Source: Desulfuromonas sp. SDB | GTDB lineage: Bacteria; SDB-A | Length of the DNA: 7,058 bases | Assembly: GCA_001412365.1 (NCBI GenBank) | Contig: LKUE01000401.1 | Location: 1 to 7,058 of the forward strand | Reading direction: 5' to 3' | Shown: positions 1 through 6,227 of the stretch, one piece after another | Layout of the letters: every line of letters starts with the position of its first letter | Position numbering within the stretch: position 1 is the stretch's first letter | The notes under the pieces: model-generated | Databases searched by the model: none | What the model was told of the DNA's origin: nothing | Seen by the model: only the letters and a program-made list of their open reading frames with translations | Made by a program: the position numbers and the translations under genes

Positions 1-45
1 TCAAGATATGATTGAATAAATTCATCATATCCTTATTATTTTTAA

Positions 46-62
46 TGCTATCTGCGATAGCA
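46..62. repeat. Short perfect inverted repeat (7-bp arms, 3-nt loop)
   Basis: TGCTATC (46-52) and GATAGCA (56-62) are perfect reverse complements around the loop TGC. The hairpin lies about 100 bases past the stop of the minus-strand histidine kinase. Read on that strand it is followed by TTAAAAATAATAA, which is A-rich rather than a U-run, so it is a poor intrinsic terminator. It could stabilise an mRNA 3' end or belong to the dispersed-looking G-rich strip next to it. Confidence 0.5.
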
Positions 63-67
63 CGACT

Positions 68-160
68 AGGTCATCGGTGAGATTTACACGGATTGTTACC
101 TCCCACAACACACCGGGGAATTGGAACGCGGAGGATGGGATGAAGGGGATAGAACGGGGA
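68..160. other. Non-coding GC-rich, purine-rich island, possible dispersed-repeat remnant
   Basis: A hand count gives about 50 G or C in 93 bases (54%), well above the AT-rich flanks and genes. The right half is strongly G-biased on the plus strand: GGGG at 115-118, GGG at 137-139, GGGG at 145-148 and GGGG at 156-159, with GG steps between and a loosely recurring GGGAT/GGGGAT. The left half contains GATTTACACGGATT, which resembles 'ACACGGATT'-type interspersed repeats of some environmental bacterial genomes (from memory, unverified). No convincing reading frame exists on either strand. The whole interval 1-162 otherwise holds only the hairpin at 46-62. Confidence 0.4.
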
Positions 161-162
161 TT

Positions 163-2514
163 TTACTGTTTTCTGATCATCTTAATCAATTCATCGGTAG
201 TAAAAGGTTTTTGTAAAAAATTTACATCCTTTACCAGTCCCTTTGTTTTCATTATTGAATCTTCCGTGTAACCGGACATATAGATAACTTTAAGGAATTC
301 CTTTTCTTTCAGCAGAATCTCCGCTAACTCTTTTCCACTCATATTAGGCATAACAACATCAGTTAAAACAACAGCGATATTATCTTTATTTTCATTGAAT
401 AACTCAATAGCCTGTTCTCCACTTTCAGCAGAAATAATCCGGTAGCCGTAATCAGTTAATGTATTTTCAGTAACCAGACGAACTCCAGGATCATCTTCTA
501 CTAATAAAATGGTCTGCTTTTTACTTTTTGTTTTTACATCTTGTCGGGAATGCATGTAATATTCATCAGTTTTATCCTGAGTTTGGGGGAAATATATTTT
601 AAAGGTTGATCCCTTGTCAATTTCACTGTAAACATAAATAAAACCGCTGTTCTGCTTAACGATCCCATAGACAGTAGCCAATCCTAGACCAGTACCCTTA
701 CTCTTGCTTTTGGTGGTAAAAAAAGGTTCAAACAATCTAGATTTAACCTGTTCATCCATTCCTATTCCAGTATCGCTAACACTTAACATCACATACTTGC
801 CTGAAGGAATCCACTGTTTGCTTTGGGGTGTTTCTTCAATGAAATCCGCATTGGCAGTTTCAATGATCAGAATACCACCATCGGGCATGGCATCCCTGGC
901 ATTAACTACTAAATTCATTATAATCTGATCTACCTGTCCAGGATCAATTTTAACTTCAGCTATATCTTCATTTAAACTTAGTTTAATTTGAATGTCTTCA
1001 CCTAATATCCGGTTAAGCATATTGTACTGATTAACGATTATATCATTTAAATTGACAATTTTGGGCTGAACTACCTGTTTTCTGCTGAATGCCAATAACT
1101 GGGAAGTCATTCTTTTTCCTTTTTCACTTGCCGCCTGCATTTCCTGAACTGCCTGATTTGCTGGGGAGGATAAATTACTACGCAGTAAAATATCACAGTA
1201 ACATAATATAACTGTCAAAATATTATTGAAGTCATGGGCAATACCCCCAGCCAGACGTCCTATTGCTTCCATTTTTTGTGCCTGGTGAAGCTGTTCTAAA
1301 AGATTTTTCCGTTCAGATATATCTGTAGCAAATCCTTCCAGATAGGGAGGTTGACCATCCTCTCCCCTAACCAATCTGGTATTTAGAGACATCCAGATTT
1401 TTTTCCCGTCTTTGCGGTAAAGCTGAACAGGATGATCCATAATTCTGCCTTTACTTAATATGTCCGAAATATATTTTTTCCTCTCTTCAGGCACAACGTA
1501 CAACTGTTTTTCGATATCTACACATTCTTCCAGCAGATCTTCTTTGGAATCATAGCCCAGATAATGCACCATGGCTGGGTTCATATTAAGAAATCGTCCA
1601 TCCAGGGTGGTCTGAAATATACCTTCAACTGCATGTTCATAGATATCTTTGAATTTTTTTTCACTTTCTATCAGCGCTAACTCCGCCTTTTTTCTTTCAG
1701 ATATTTCGTCCTTTAATTCCTGTATTAAATTTTTAAATCCTTCAGTCATACTGTTCAAGGCTTCTGCCAATACATCAAATTCATTATTCCTTCTGGCTTT
1801 TATTCTCACCGATAAATCTCCATCAATAATCTGTATTGATTTTTCCACCAGAAGGGTTATCGGTTTTAAGATACTCCTAGAGGTCAGGTAGAGAACAGAC
1901 AATCCAAATAATATGGCTAAACCGGCAGTTAGTATCCAGAACAATCTCATTTTATTCATTAAACTTACTGAATTTTCTATAGAAAGGTTAAGTTCATTAT
2001 TGATATTTTCATCGAGTAAATTTAAATTTAGTTCTAGTTCCCTCTGCAGTGAAGACAGGTCATTGTGCCGGATAAACTGAGCTCTAGACCATTGTCCTTT
2101 ATTGATAACCGCAACAAATTCAATAAATACACTGTCCAATTTGCCGCTGATAATCTTCAATTCTCCAATGATCCGGGAATTCTGATCTTCTACCTCAGGG
2201 CTGCTGGGCTGAAAAGATAACTCAATATCCTCCAGATTATGTTTGAAATCATCTAAAAGAGGTTCAAGCTTTACCTCTACTTGAGTGCCCTGGCGGGTAA
2301 GTAAGATATTATCAACTGTGGAAATAATCCTCAGCCAATTTTCTTCCAAGTGGGTTAAACGTTCTAATTGATTGGATTTATTCCGAACCGTCCCCACTGC
2401 TTTTCTTACCGACCAGGTGTAAATAAGTCCCAGGGTGCTGGAAATTATAACCAGGATCACAATAAAAGAAATACCCATGGCTGCATTTCTTCTTATGGAA
2501 TTTCCCCATTTCAT
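163..2514 (-). CDS. Membrane hybrid histidine kinase (helical sensor-HAMP-PAS-HisKA-HATPase-REC)
   Basis: This 783-residue sensor autophosphorylates on histidine and passes the phosphate to its own receiver. Domains in order: TM1 about 14-34; a 155-residue extracytoplasmic helical region 35-190, sized like a four-helix bundle; TM2 191-210; HAMP about 211-264; a linking coiled coil; PAS about 285-395 ending in the usual 'DISERK' linker; HisKA with GGIAHDFNN and His427; HATPase with the N-box Asn538, DTGIGM at 581-586, LFEPFFTTK at 594-602 and GTGLGL at 607-612; receiver about 668-783 with acidic Glu673/Asp674/Asp675, phosphoacceptor Asp719, Ser747 and Lys769. All catalytic motifs are intact. 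There is no Hpt or DNA-binding output domain. An in-frame stop lies just upstream, so the ATG at 2514 is the longest start; no clear Shine-Dalgarno precedes it. It follows the binding-protein gene by 33 bases and is probably co-transcribed. The ligand is probably relayed by that protein (inference). Confidence 0.95.
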   Translation of the reverse strand: MKWGNSIRRNAAMGISFIVILVIISSTLGLIYTWSVRKAVGTVRNKSNQLERLTHLEENWLRIISTVDNILLTRQGTQVEVKLEPLLDDFKHNLEDIELSFQPSSPEVEDQNSRIIGELKIISGKLDSVFIEFVAVINKGQWSRAQFIRHNDLSSLQRELELNLNLLDENINNELNLSIENSVSLMNKMRLFWILTAGLAILFGLSVLYLTSRSILKPITLLVEKSIQIIDGDLSVRIKARRNNEFDVLAEALNSMTEGFKNLIQELKDEISERKKAELALIESEKKFKDIYEHAVEGIFQTTLDGRFLNMNPAMVHYLGYDSKEDLLEECVDIEKQLYVVPEERKKYISDILSKGRIMDHPVQLYRKDGKKIWMSLNTRLVRGEDGQPPYLEGFATDISERKNLLEQLHQAQKMEAIGRLAGGIAHDFNNILTVILCYCDILLRSNLSSPANQAVQEMQAASEKGKRMTSQLLAFSRKQVVQPKIVNLNDIIVNQYNMLNRILGEDIQIKLSLNEDIAEVKIDPGQVDQIIMNLVVNARDAMPDGGILIIETANADFIEETPQSKQWIPSGKYVMLSVSDTGIGMDEQVKSRLFEPFFTTKSKSKGTGLGLATVYGIVKQNSGFIYVYSEIDKGSTFKIYFPQTQDKTDEYYMHSRQDVKTKSKKQTILLVEDDPGVRLVTENTLTDYGYRIISAESGEQAIELFNENKDNIAVVLTDVVMPNMSGKELAEILLKEKEFLKVIYMSGYTEDSIMKTKGLVKDVNFLQKPFTTDELIKMIRKQ

Positions 2515-2547
2515 ATATTAACTTAAATTGATTTTATTTATATTCAG

Positions 2548-3489
2548 TTATTTTAAAATTAATGCAAGATCAATGAATATGGTATCGGGAATGTCTTTTC
2601 CTGAAAGATAGGCAATAACTGTCTCCACTCCGATTTTACCCATCTCTTTAGGCCTTTGAGCAATAGTCGCCAACAGTTCGCCATTTTCCAAGGCATCTAT
2701 TGCTTCTTCGATGCCGTCAAATCCGACAAAGTAAATCTCATTAAGCCGTCCCGCTTGTTTAGCCGATTCAATTGCTCCCAGTATCATATCATCGTTATGA
2801 GCAAATACAGCGTCAATGTCAGAATATTGAGTCAGCACTTCCTTAAATAATACTCTACCATCCTGCCGGTTAAAATTAGCAGATACCGAGGCAATCACAT
2901 TTATCCCGGGATATTCAGATATAGCCTGATGAAAACCCTGCCCTCTCTCTATTGCGGCAGAAGAACCGGGAGTACCGGTTAACTCCACTATATTTCCCTT
3001 TCTATTCAATACTTCTGCCATGTAAACTCCTGCCATTCTTCCTCCATCAAAATTGTTGGAGGCGATATGACTGACTATACAGGTGCAGGCCAGGCTGCGA
3101 TCTATAGTGAAAATGGGAATACCCCTGCCGGCAACTTCTTCAACATAGGGATGCACACTGTCACTGACCGGATTTAATATTATAGCGCTTACTCCCTGCC
3201 GGGTTAATTCCTTTATCTGATTACCCTGTAGTTCAGGATCGTCATGGGCATATAAAATTATCAGTTCAATTCCATAACGTTCAGAAGCTTCCCGGGCTCC
3301 CTCCACCAGGGAGATGAAAAAGGGGGTGTCTTCAGTCATGCAGATTAAAATACCTACAGTAATGGGTTCAGTTTCTTCCTGCAGGGAAGAGGATTGCTCA
3401 GAAGAACACCCTATCTGGGATAAGGTAAACACCATTCCCACACTGATGCAAACAATTTTAAGGAGATGTAACTGTTTGGACTTCATCAT
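2548..3489 (-). CDS. Ribose/galactose-type periplasmic-binding lipoprotein (type I PBP)
   Basis: A 313-residue extracytoplasmic sugar-binding protein of the RbsB-like family. A basic, hydrophobic signal segment is followed by Cys28 in the context LSQIGC, an imperfect lipobox with Gln at -3, so lipid anchoring is likely but not certain. Recalled ribose-contacting positions of E. coli RbsB have counterparts: FF (57-58), DR (130-131), Asn146, Arg182 in AAIERG, Phe206, Asn232 in HNDD, Asp258 in GFDG and Gln278 in TIAQ. The first Asn contact is Thr55 here. The ligand is therefore probably a pentose or related sugar. The open frame begins at a TTG at 3501, but GAGG at 3496-3499 sits six bases from the ATG at 3489, which I take as the start; the adjacent ATG at 3486 is the alternative. 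No transporter permease or ATPase is nearby. The next gene is a membrane histidine kinase, pointing to sensing rather than uptake (inference). Confidence 0.93.
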   Translation of the reverse strand: MMKSKQLHLLKIVCISVGMVFTLSQIGCSSEQSSSLQEETEPITVGILICMTEDTPFFISLVEGAREASERYGIELIILYAHDDPELQGNQIKELTRQGVSAIILNPVSDSVHPYVEEVAGRGIPIFTIDRSLACTCIVSHIASNNFDGGRMAGVYMAEVLNRKGNIVELTGTPGSSAAIERGQGFHQAISEYPGINVIASVSANFNRQDGRVLFKEVLTQYSDIDAVFAHNDDMILGAIESAKQAGRLNEIYFVGFDGIEEAIDALENGELLATIAQRPKEMGKIGVETVIAYLSGKDIPDTIFIDLALILK

Positions 3490-3495
3490 CCCTAA

Positions 3496-3499
3496 CCTC
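3496..3499 (-). promoter_or_regulatory. Ribosome binding site that sets the binding-protein start
   Basis: GAGG on the minus strand is followed by six bases (TTAGGG) and then tandem ATG codons. It would lie inside the coding sequence if the upstream TTG at 3501 were used, so it argues for the ATG at 3489. Confidence 0.75.
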
Positions 3500-3525
3500 A
3501 ATTTTTTAAGTGTTACAATATTTAA

Positions 3526-3534
3526 ATTATAACA
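3526..3534 (-). promoter_or_regulatory. Candidate extended -10 promoter for the binding protein-kinase unit
   Basis: On the minus strand the bases read TGTTATAAT, a perfect TATAAT preceded by the TGn extension. No good -35 is seen 16-18 bases upstream, which fits an extended -10 type. The start would fall near 3519, giving a leader of about 30 bases. A second TATAAT (3552-3557) lies upstream on the same strand but also lacks a -35. The rest of the 3490-3614 gap is AT-rich, and I see no stem-loop terminator for the acetyltransferase gene. Confidence 0.5.
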
Positions 3535-3614
3535 AATCTATCTTAATCTGCATTATATTAATTTGATCTGTAAAAAGATAAAAATTCTAAATTAAAGGCA
3601 GCAGTTCATGGAGA

Positions 3615-4421
3615 TTATCCCCAGCAGCCATGTGCGTAGGAATAAATATTCTGGGGGATCCAGGGCAACATCTCTCCCCAATACATCCGGGTACAATTAT
3701 GATAATTTTCAAACTTGTAATTATTAAAAAACTTCAAAGCATGTTCATTCTGCCGGGGGAAAGCTGTTTTACGGTCAGTGAGGTGGTGTTTAAATTTCAG
3801 CAGAGATATCCCCGCCTCAGGATCAAGGGCAATGATTAATCCCCTGCCGAATTCAGGAATATAGTATCCCCTGATTTCCTTTTCCCGGTCAAATACCCAG
3901 GCGGTGTCTACATAGCGGTTAAGTAAACAACTCCTGTCCTCTGCAGTGGTCAGCTCATCCAGATGTAAAATAGCAGGATAATCTTGGGGAGAAGCTTTTC
4001 TTATCTGATCGGCAATGGTAAATTCCCGGGGCTGATCCCCTGATCTGAAATAATAATAATCACATAACGGTTTAAAACCCACCGATTTATAAACTCTTCT
4101 CCCTTCAGCAGTGGCAATTAACAACAAGGTCCGGCAATTTTGTTTTACCAGGTAATCCTTTAAATACCTGGTAATAGCGGTACCCACTCCCTGACGCTGA
4201 TATTCAGGAATTACAATAATATTACTAAGCCAGGCTACCGCCCCACTGATCACCGCATTACCTGAACCAATAATCCGGTCATCTTCCACTGCCACACAGG
4301 CATAAAAGTATTTCTGACCATAATGGGTTTCAATAAACTTTTCAAAATTAAAATACCAGTTTTCCGGGGGGAAATCCTTGAGCTGAGATGCTTCTTGGAT
4401 ACTGATCTGGCGGATAAACAT
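3615..4421 (-). CDS. GNAT-family N-acetyltransferase with C-terminal second domain
   Basis: A 268-residue cytoplasmic acyltransferase that would move an acetyl group from acetyl-CoA to an unknown amine. The N-terminal GNAT fold (about 1-125) shows the strand 'AWLSNIIVIPEYQ' and the acetyl-CoA pyrophosphate loop QRQGVG (75-80), then the usual 'EGRRVYKSVGFKPL' end of the fold at 106-119. Residues 140-268 form a second domain ending RMYWGE...IYSYAHGCWG. That resembles the C-terminal half of YitH-like acetyltransferases (Acetyltransf_18 type, from memory), so length and ending look complete. The ATG at 4421 lies 7 bases beyond the stop of the PAS gene, so translation is probably coupled; no strong Shine-Dalgarno is visible. 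It is the last gene of the bioY unit. The substrate cannot be told from sequence. Confidence 0.9.
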   Translation of the reverse strand: MFIRQISIQEASQLKDFPPENWYFNFEKFIETHYGQKYFYACVAVEDDRIIGSGNAVISGAVAWLSNIIVIPEYQRQGVGTAITRYLKDYLVKQNCRTLLLIATAEGRRVYKSVGFKPLCDYYYFRSGDQPREFTIADQIRKASPQDYPAILHLDELTTAEDRSCLLNRYVDTAWVFDREKEIRGYYIPEFGRGLIIALDPEAGISLLKFKHHLTDRKTAFPRQNEHALKFFNNYKFENYHNCTRMYWGEMLPWIPQNIYSYAHGCWG

Positions 4422-4428
4422 ATATAGA

Positions 4429-5109
4429 TTATTCTACCGGCATGTCCGGATACAGCTTCCTGAAACATTCAGGGCAGATGGCATGGCTGAATTCCATATC
4501 AGAATGGTCATTTAAATAATTCTCCACCTGATGCCAGTAACCTTCATCGTCTTTTATTTTCTTGCACACCGGACAGATGGGCAACAGGCCTTTCAATGTA
4601 TTGATTTTTTTCAGAGATTCTTTCAAGTCAGAAATTAATTTTTCTCTTTCCCTAAAAATTTCTATCTGTTCAGTTATATCCTGTCCCACATCTAAAACCT
4701 CGTAAACTATACCTTGTTTTTGAAGGGGTATTCCTATTAGTTCTATACATAATTTTTTTTTATTTTGAAGTTTTATCTCATAAATAGTTTTCCCGGTAAC
4801 CTTACCCGAAATATTTTTCTTAAATTCTCTAATAGCCTTGAAAATACTTTTGTTTTCAAGTAAACCCAATTCAAAAAAACCTTTGCCCTTGACTTGTTTT
4901 AATTTAATTCCCAATAAATTTTCAGTATAGGGATTTCCATCCAGAATTCTTCCTTTCCGGTCCAGGGTGAAAGCAATAAAGGGGAGGTTTTGAAATATTG
5001 TTTTATAATGCTGATGGCTTTTCTTTAACAAAGCATGAGATTCTTTTTGACTGGTTAATTCCTGGATCTTCTGTTTCAGCTGATCTAATTCAAACTTAAA
5101 TTCTTTCAT
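4429..5109 (-). CDS. PAS-domain protein with C-terminal CxxC...CxxC (zinc-ribbon-like) tail
   Basis: A 226-residue soluble protein. Residues 1-35 form a charged coiled coil. A PAS domain spans about 36-150: 'YKTIFQNLPFIAFTLDRKGRI' opens it and 'VGQDITEQIE' is its usual exit. A second helix (150-175) leads to LLPICPVCKKIKDDEGYW. Cys179/Cys182 and Cys212/Cys215, with His209 close by, form two CxxC pairs that could bind zinc. This tail is known at the C-terminus of many PAS and receiver-containing signalling proteins, where its role is undefined. There is no kinase, GGDEF or DNA-binding domain, so the output is unknown. It lies 59 bases behind bioY and 7 bases before the acetyltransferase. An in-frame stop just upstream fixes ATG 5109 as the longest start; the Shine-Dalgarno is weak or absent. 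Confidence 0.85.
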   Translation of the reverse strand: MKEFKFELDQLKQKIQELTSQKESHALLKKSHQHYKTIFQNLPFIAFTLDRKGRILDGNPYTENLLGIKLKQVKGKGFFELGLLENKSIFKAIREFKKNISGKVTGKTIYEIKLQNKKKLCIELIGIPLQKQGIVYEVLDVGQDITEQIEIFREREKLISDLKESLKKINTLKGLLPICPVCKKIKDDEGYWHQVENYLNDHSDMEFSHAICPECFRKLYPDMPVE

Positions 5110-5168
5110 ATCTATTTATATATTAAAATTCAAAATCTTTCCTTAATTCTGTCTATCACCAGATTAAA

Positions 5169-5768
5169 TTACATTTCATTTTTCTTTTGGATAAACCACG
5201 CTGAAAATCCGGCAGCCAGTGATATTTTAATAAGATCTCCCAGGATAAAGGGGAATGATCCCAGGCATAAAAGTTTCCAAGGATTAAGTACTGTTCCGGT
5301 CAGGCAATAATGCCAATAAGCCAGATAAGACATACCCGGAAGATGAATTAAAACAAAATTAGCAAACAGCATAATTTGAAATATTTTAAATGGGGAAATC
5401 TGCTTCCGATTCACGGCATAACCCACAAAATAAGCGGCTAACAGGAATCCCATAAGATATCCGGTGGTAGGACCGGTTAAATAAAGCCATCCCTGCATGC
5501 CTCCGGCGAAAAAAGGGCCAACCGCAGAACCCAGTACAATATAGATCAATTGACTTAAACTGCCCCATTTTTTTCCCAACAGTGCACCCCCAGCAAGAAC
5601 CACCATTGTCTGAACAGTTAGGGGAACAGGGGTAAATGGAAGAAAAAATTTAATCTGAGCTGATATACCAGTTAACAGAGCAAATAATCCGGAAAGGAGT
5701 AATCCATACCACAGTGAACTATAGCTAAAATCTATTGTACTCTTTTCCAATATTTTTATTTTTATCAT
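5169..5768 (-). CDS. bioY: BioY-family biotin transporter, ECF S-component
   Basis: A 199-residue integral membrane protein that captures biotin for an energy-coupling-factor transporter. About six hydrophobic helices are visible. Family signatures are present: 'PFTPVPLTVQT' (44-54), AGGALLGKKWG (59-69), the GPTTGYLMGF loop (99-108), and SFPFILGDLIK (171-181) with the conserved Asp178 and Lys181 of the biotin site. Length is normal for BioY and nothing is missing. A strong Shine-Dalgarno (GGAGG, 5774-5778) stands five bases before the ATG. No EcfA or EcfT gene is in the window, so it would use a shared module encoded elsewhere, as group II S-components do, or act alone. It heads a minus-strand unit with the PAS and acetyltransferase genes. 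I found no canonical BirA operator upstream. Confidence 0.95.
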   Translation of the reverse strand: MIKIKILEKSTIDFSYSSLWYGLLLSGLFALLTGISAQIKFFLPFTPVPLTVQTMVVLAGGALLGKKWGSLSQLIYIVLGSAVGPFFAGGMQGWLYLTGPTTGYLMGFLLAAYFVGYAVNRKQISPFKIFQIMLFANFVLIHLPGMSYLAYWHYCLTGTVLNPWKLLCLGSFPFILGDLIKISLAAGFSAWFIQKKNEM

Positions 5769-5773
5769 CTCTT

Positions 5774-5778
5774 CCTCC
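5774..5778 (-). promoter_or_regulatory. Strong ribosome binding site of bioY
   Basis: GGAGG on the minus strand, five bases (AAGAG) before the ATG at 5768. It is the best Shine-Dalgarno in the window and supports the annotated bioY start. Confidence 0.85.
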
Positions 5779-5805
5779 GTTGAAATTGATCATTTCGGTA
5801 AATAG

Positions 5806-5834
5806 AATATATAGCATAAAAATAATTAAAACAA
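5806..5834 (-). promoter_or_regulatory. Candidate sigma-70-type promoter of bioY
   Basis: On the minus strand TTGTTT (5829-5834) and TATATT (5806-5811) are separated by 17 bases. The -10 matches TATAAT in five of six places, the -35 only in its TTG half. Transcription would begin near 5799, about 30 bases before the bioY ATG. AT-rich sequence makes chance matches likely. Confidence 0.45.
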
Positions 5835-5850
5835 TACTATGATTTTTCCT

Positions 5851-5903
5851 AGATGTCCATGAGTCCTACCTTCTTACAAGAAGATTTAAGTCTGATGACA
5901 TTT
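5851..5903. repeat. Imperfect 53-bp stem-loop in the divergent intergenic region
   Basis: ATGTC (5853-5857) pairs with GACAT (5897-5901). The stem continues inward after a one-base bulge through AT/AT, AG/CT and further scattered pairs. The top is a separate compact palindrome, CTTCTT-ac-AAGAAG (5870-5883). Several mismatches interrupt the stem. If bioY is transcribed from a start farther upstream than the proposed promoter, this would be a leader structure; otherwise it may be a protein-binding site. Confidence 0.35.
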
Positions 5904-5939
5904 ACAAAGATCAATAAAAAGATGATAATTTAAACAATG

Positions 5940-5971
5940 AAAGGTTATCAGATAATTAACTGTTAACCTTT
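5940..5971. promoter_or_regulatory. 32-bp near-perfect palindrome, candidate operator
   Basis: Fourteen of sixteen base pairs are symmetric. Outer arms are AAAGGTTA (5940-5947) and TAACCTTT (5964-5971), inner arms CAG (5949-5951) and CTG (5960-5962), core TAATTA (5953-5958). Only the pairs 5948/5963 and 5952/5959 break symmetry. It sits between divergent genes, 49 bases before the DUF4177-like ATG and about 170 bases before bioY. The two halves resemble BirA half-sites (CTGTTAACC on the plus strand), but they point outward, the reverse of a biotin operator. No T-run follows on either strand, so it is not a terminator. Confidence 0.65.
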
Positions 5972-5987
5972 AAAGAAAGCTGTCAAA

Positions 5988-5993
5988 TATTAT
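5988..5993 (+). promoter_or_regulatory. Weak candidate -10 element for the DUF4177-like gene
   Basis: TATTAT stands about 27 bases before the ATG at 6020. The best upstream partner, TTAACC (5963-5968), is 19 bases away and lies within the right arm of the 32-bp palindrome, so a bound repressor would cover it. The match is weak. Confidence 0.3.
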
Positions 5994-6005
5994 CGTAAAT
6001 TTAAC

Positions 6006-6011
6006 AGGGAG
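6006..6011 (+). promoter_or_regulatory. Ribosome binding site that sets the DUF4177-like start
   Basis: AGGGAG lies eight bases before the ATG at 6020. The longest frame begins at a GTG (6011) that overlaps this site, so the internal ATG is the better start. Confidence 0.65.
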
Positions 6012-6019
6012 TGCTAAGT

Positions 6020-6226
6020 ATGAAATGGGAGTACTGTACTTTGGAATGGTTATGGAATTCCAGCCAAATAAAAATTAATTATCCTTCCGGGAATGAAAAA
6101 CTGTCCCAGGGGAGTTATAATGAAATAGTAAATACATTAAATGAATTGGGAGCAGAAGGATGGGAGTCAGTAAACTGCGTTTCAGGGGGTAACTGGCTGT
6201 TCTGGACTTTAAAACGGGGATTTTAA
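6020..6226 (+). CDS. Small DUF4177-like protein
   Basis: A 68-residue protein beginning MKWEY and containing LNELGAEGWESV (about residues 42-53), then a hydrophobic 'NWLFWTLKR' end. The order MKWEY, L-x-x-LG-x-x-GWE, and a C-terminal LKR is the signature of the DUF4177 family of short bacterial proteins of unknown function, so it appears complete. No signal peptide or membrane helix is seen, and the protein is unusually rich in Trp for its size. The start at 6020 rests on the AGGGAG site. It is the only plus-strand gene, divergent from bioY across the palindrome and convergent with the TPR gene, with one base between the two stop codons. No role can be assigned. Confidence 0.8.
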   Translation: MKWEYCTLEWLWNSSQIKINYPSGNEKLSQGSYNEIVNTLNELGAEGWESVNCVSGGNWLFWTLKRGF

Positions 6227-6227
6227 A

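Noticed and set aside
77-271. Plus-strand open frame of 64 codons at the left edge
   Set aside because: It overlaps the 3' end of the kinase gene, resembles no known protein, has no ribosome site, and runs through the G-rich non-coding strip.
3519-3528. ATTTAAAT palindrome near the binding-protein promoter
   Set aside because: It is short and made only of A and T in AT-rich DNA, so chance is a sufficient explanation.
3560-3614. Intrinsic terminator behind the acetyltransferase gene
   Set aside because: There are T-runs on the minus strand but no GC-containing stem before them.
4250-4468. Minus-strand frame overlapping the acetyltransferase and PAS genes
   Set aside because: It is an out-of-frame shadow of two well-supported genes.
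5386-5568. Minus-strand 60-codon frame within bioY
   Set aside because: It lies wholly inside bioY in another frame and has no protein-like features.
5797-5805. GGTAAATAG as a BirA right half-site close to the bioY promoter
   Set aside because: No matching left half-site is found about 15 bases away.
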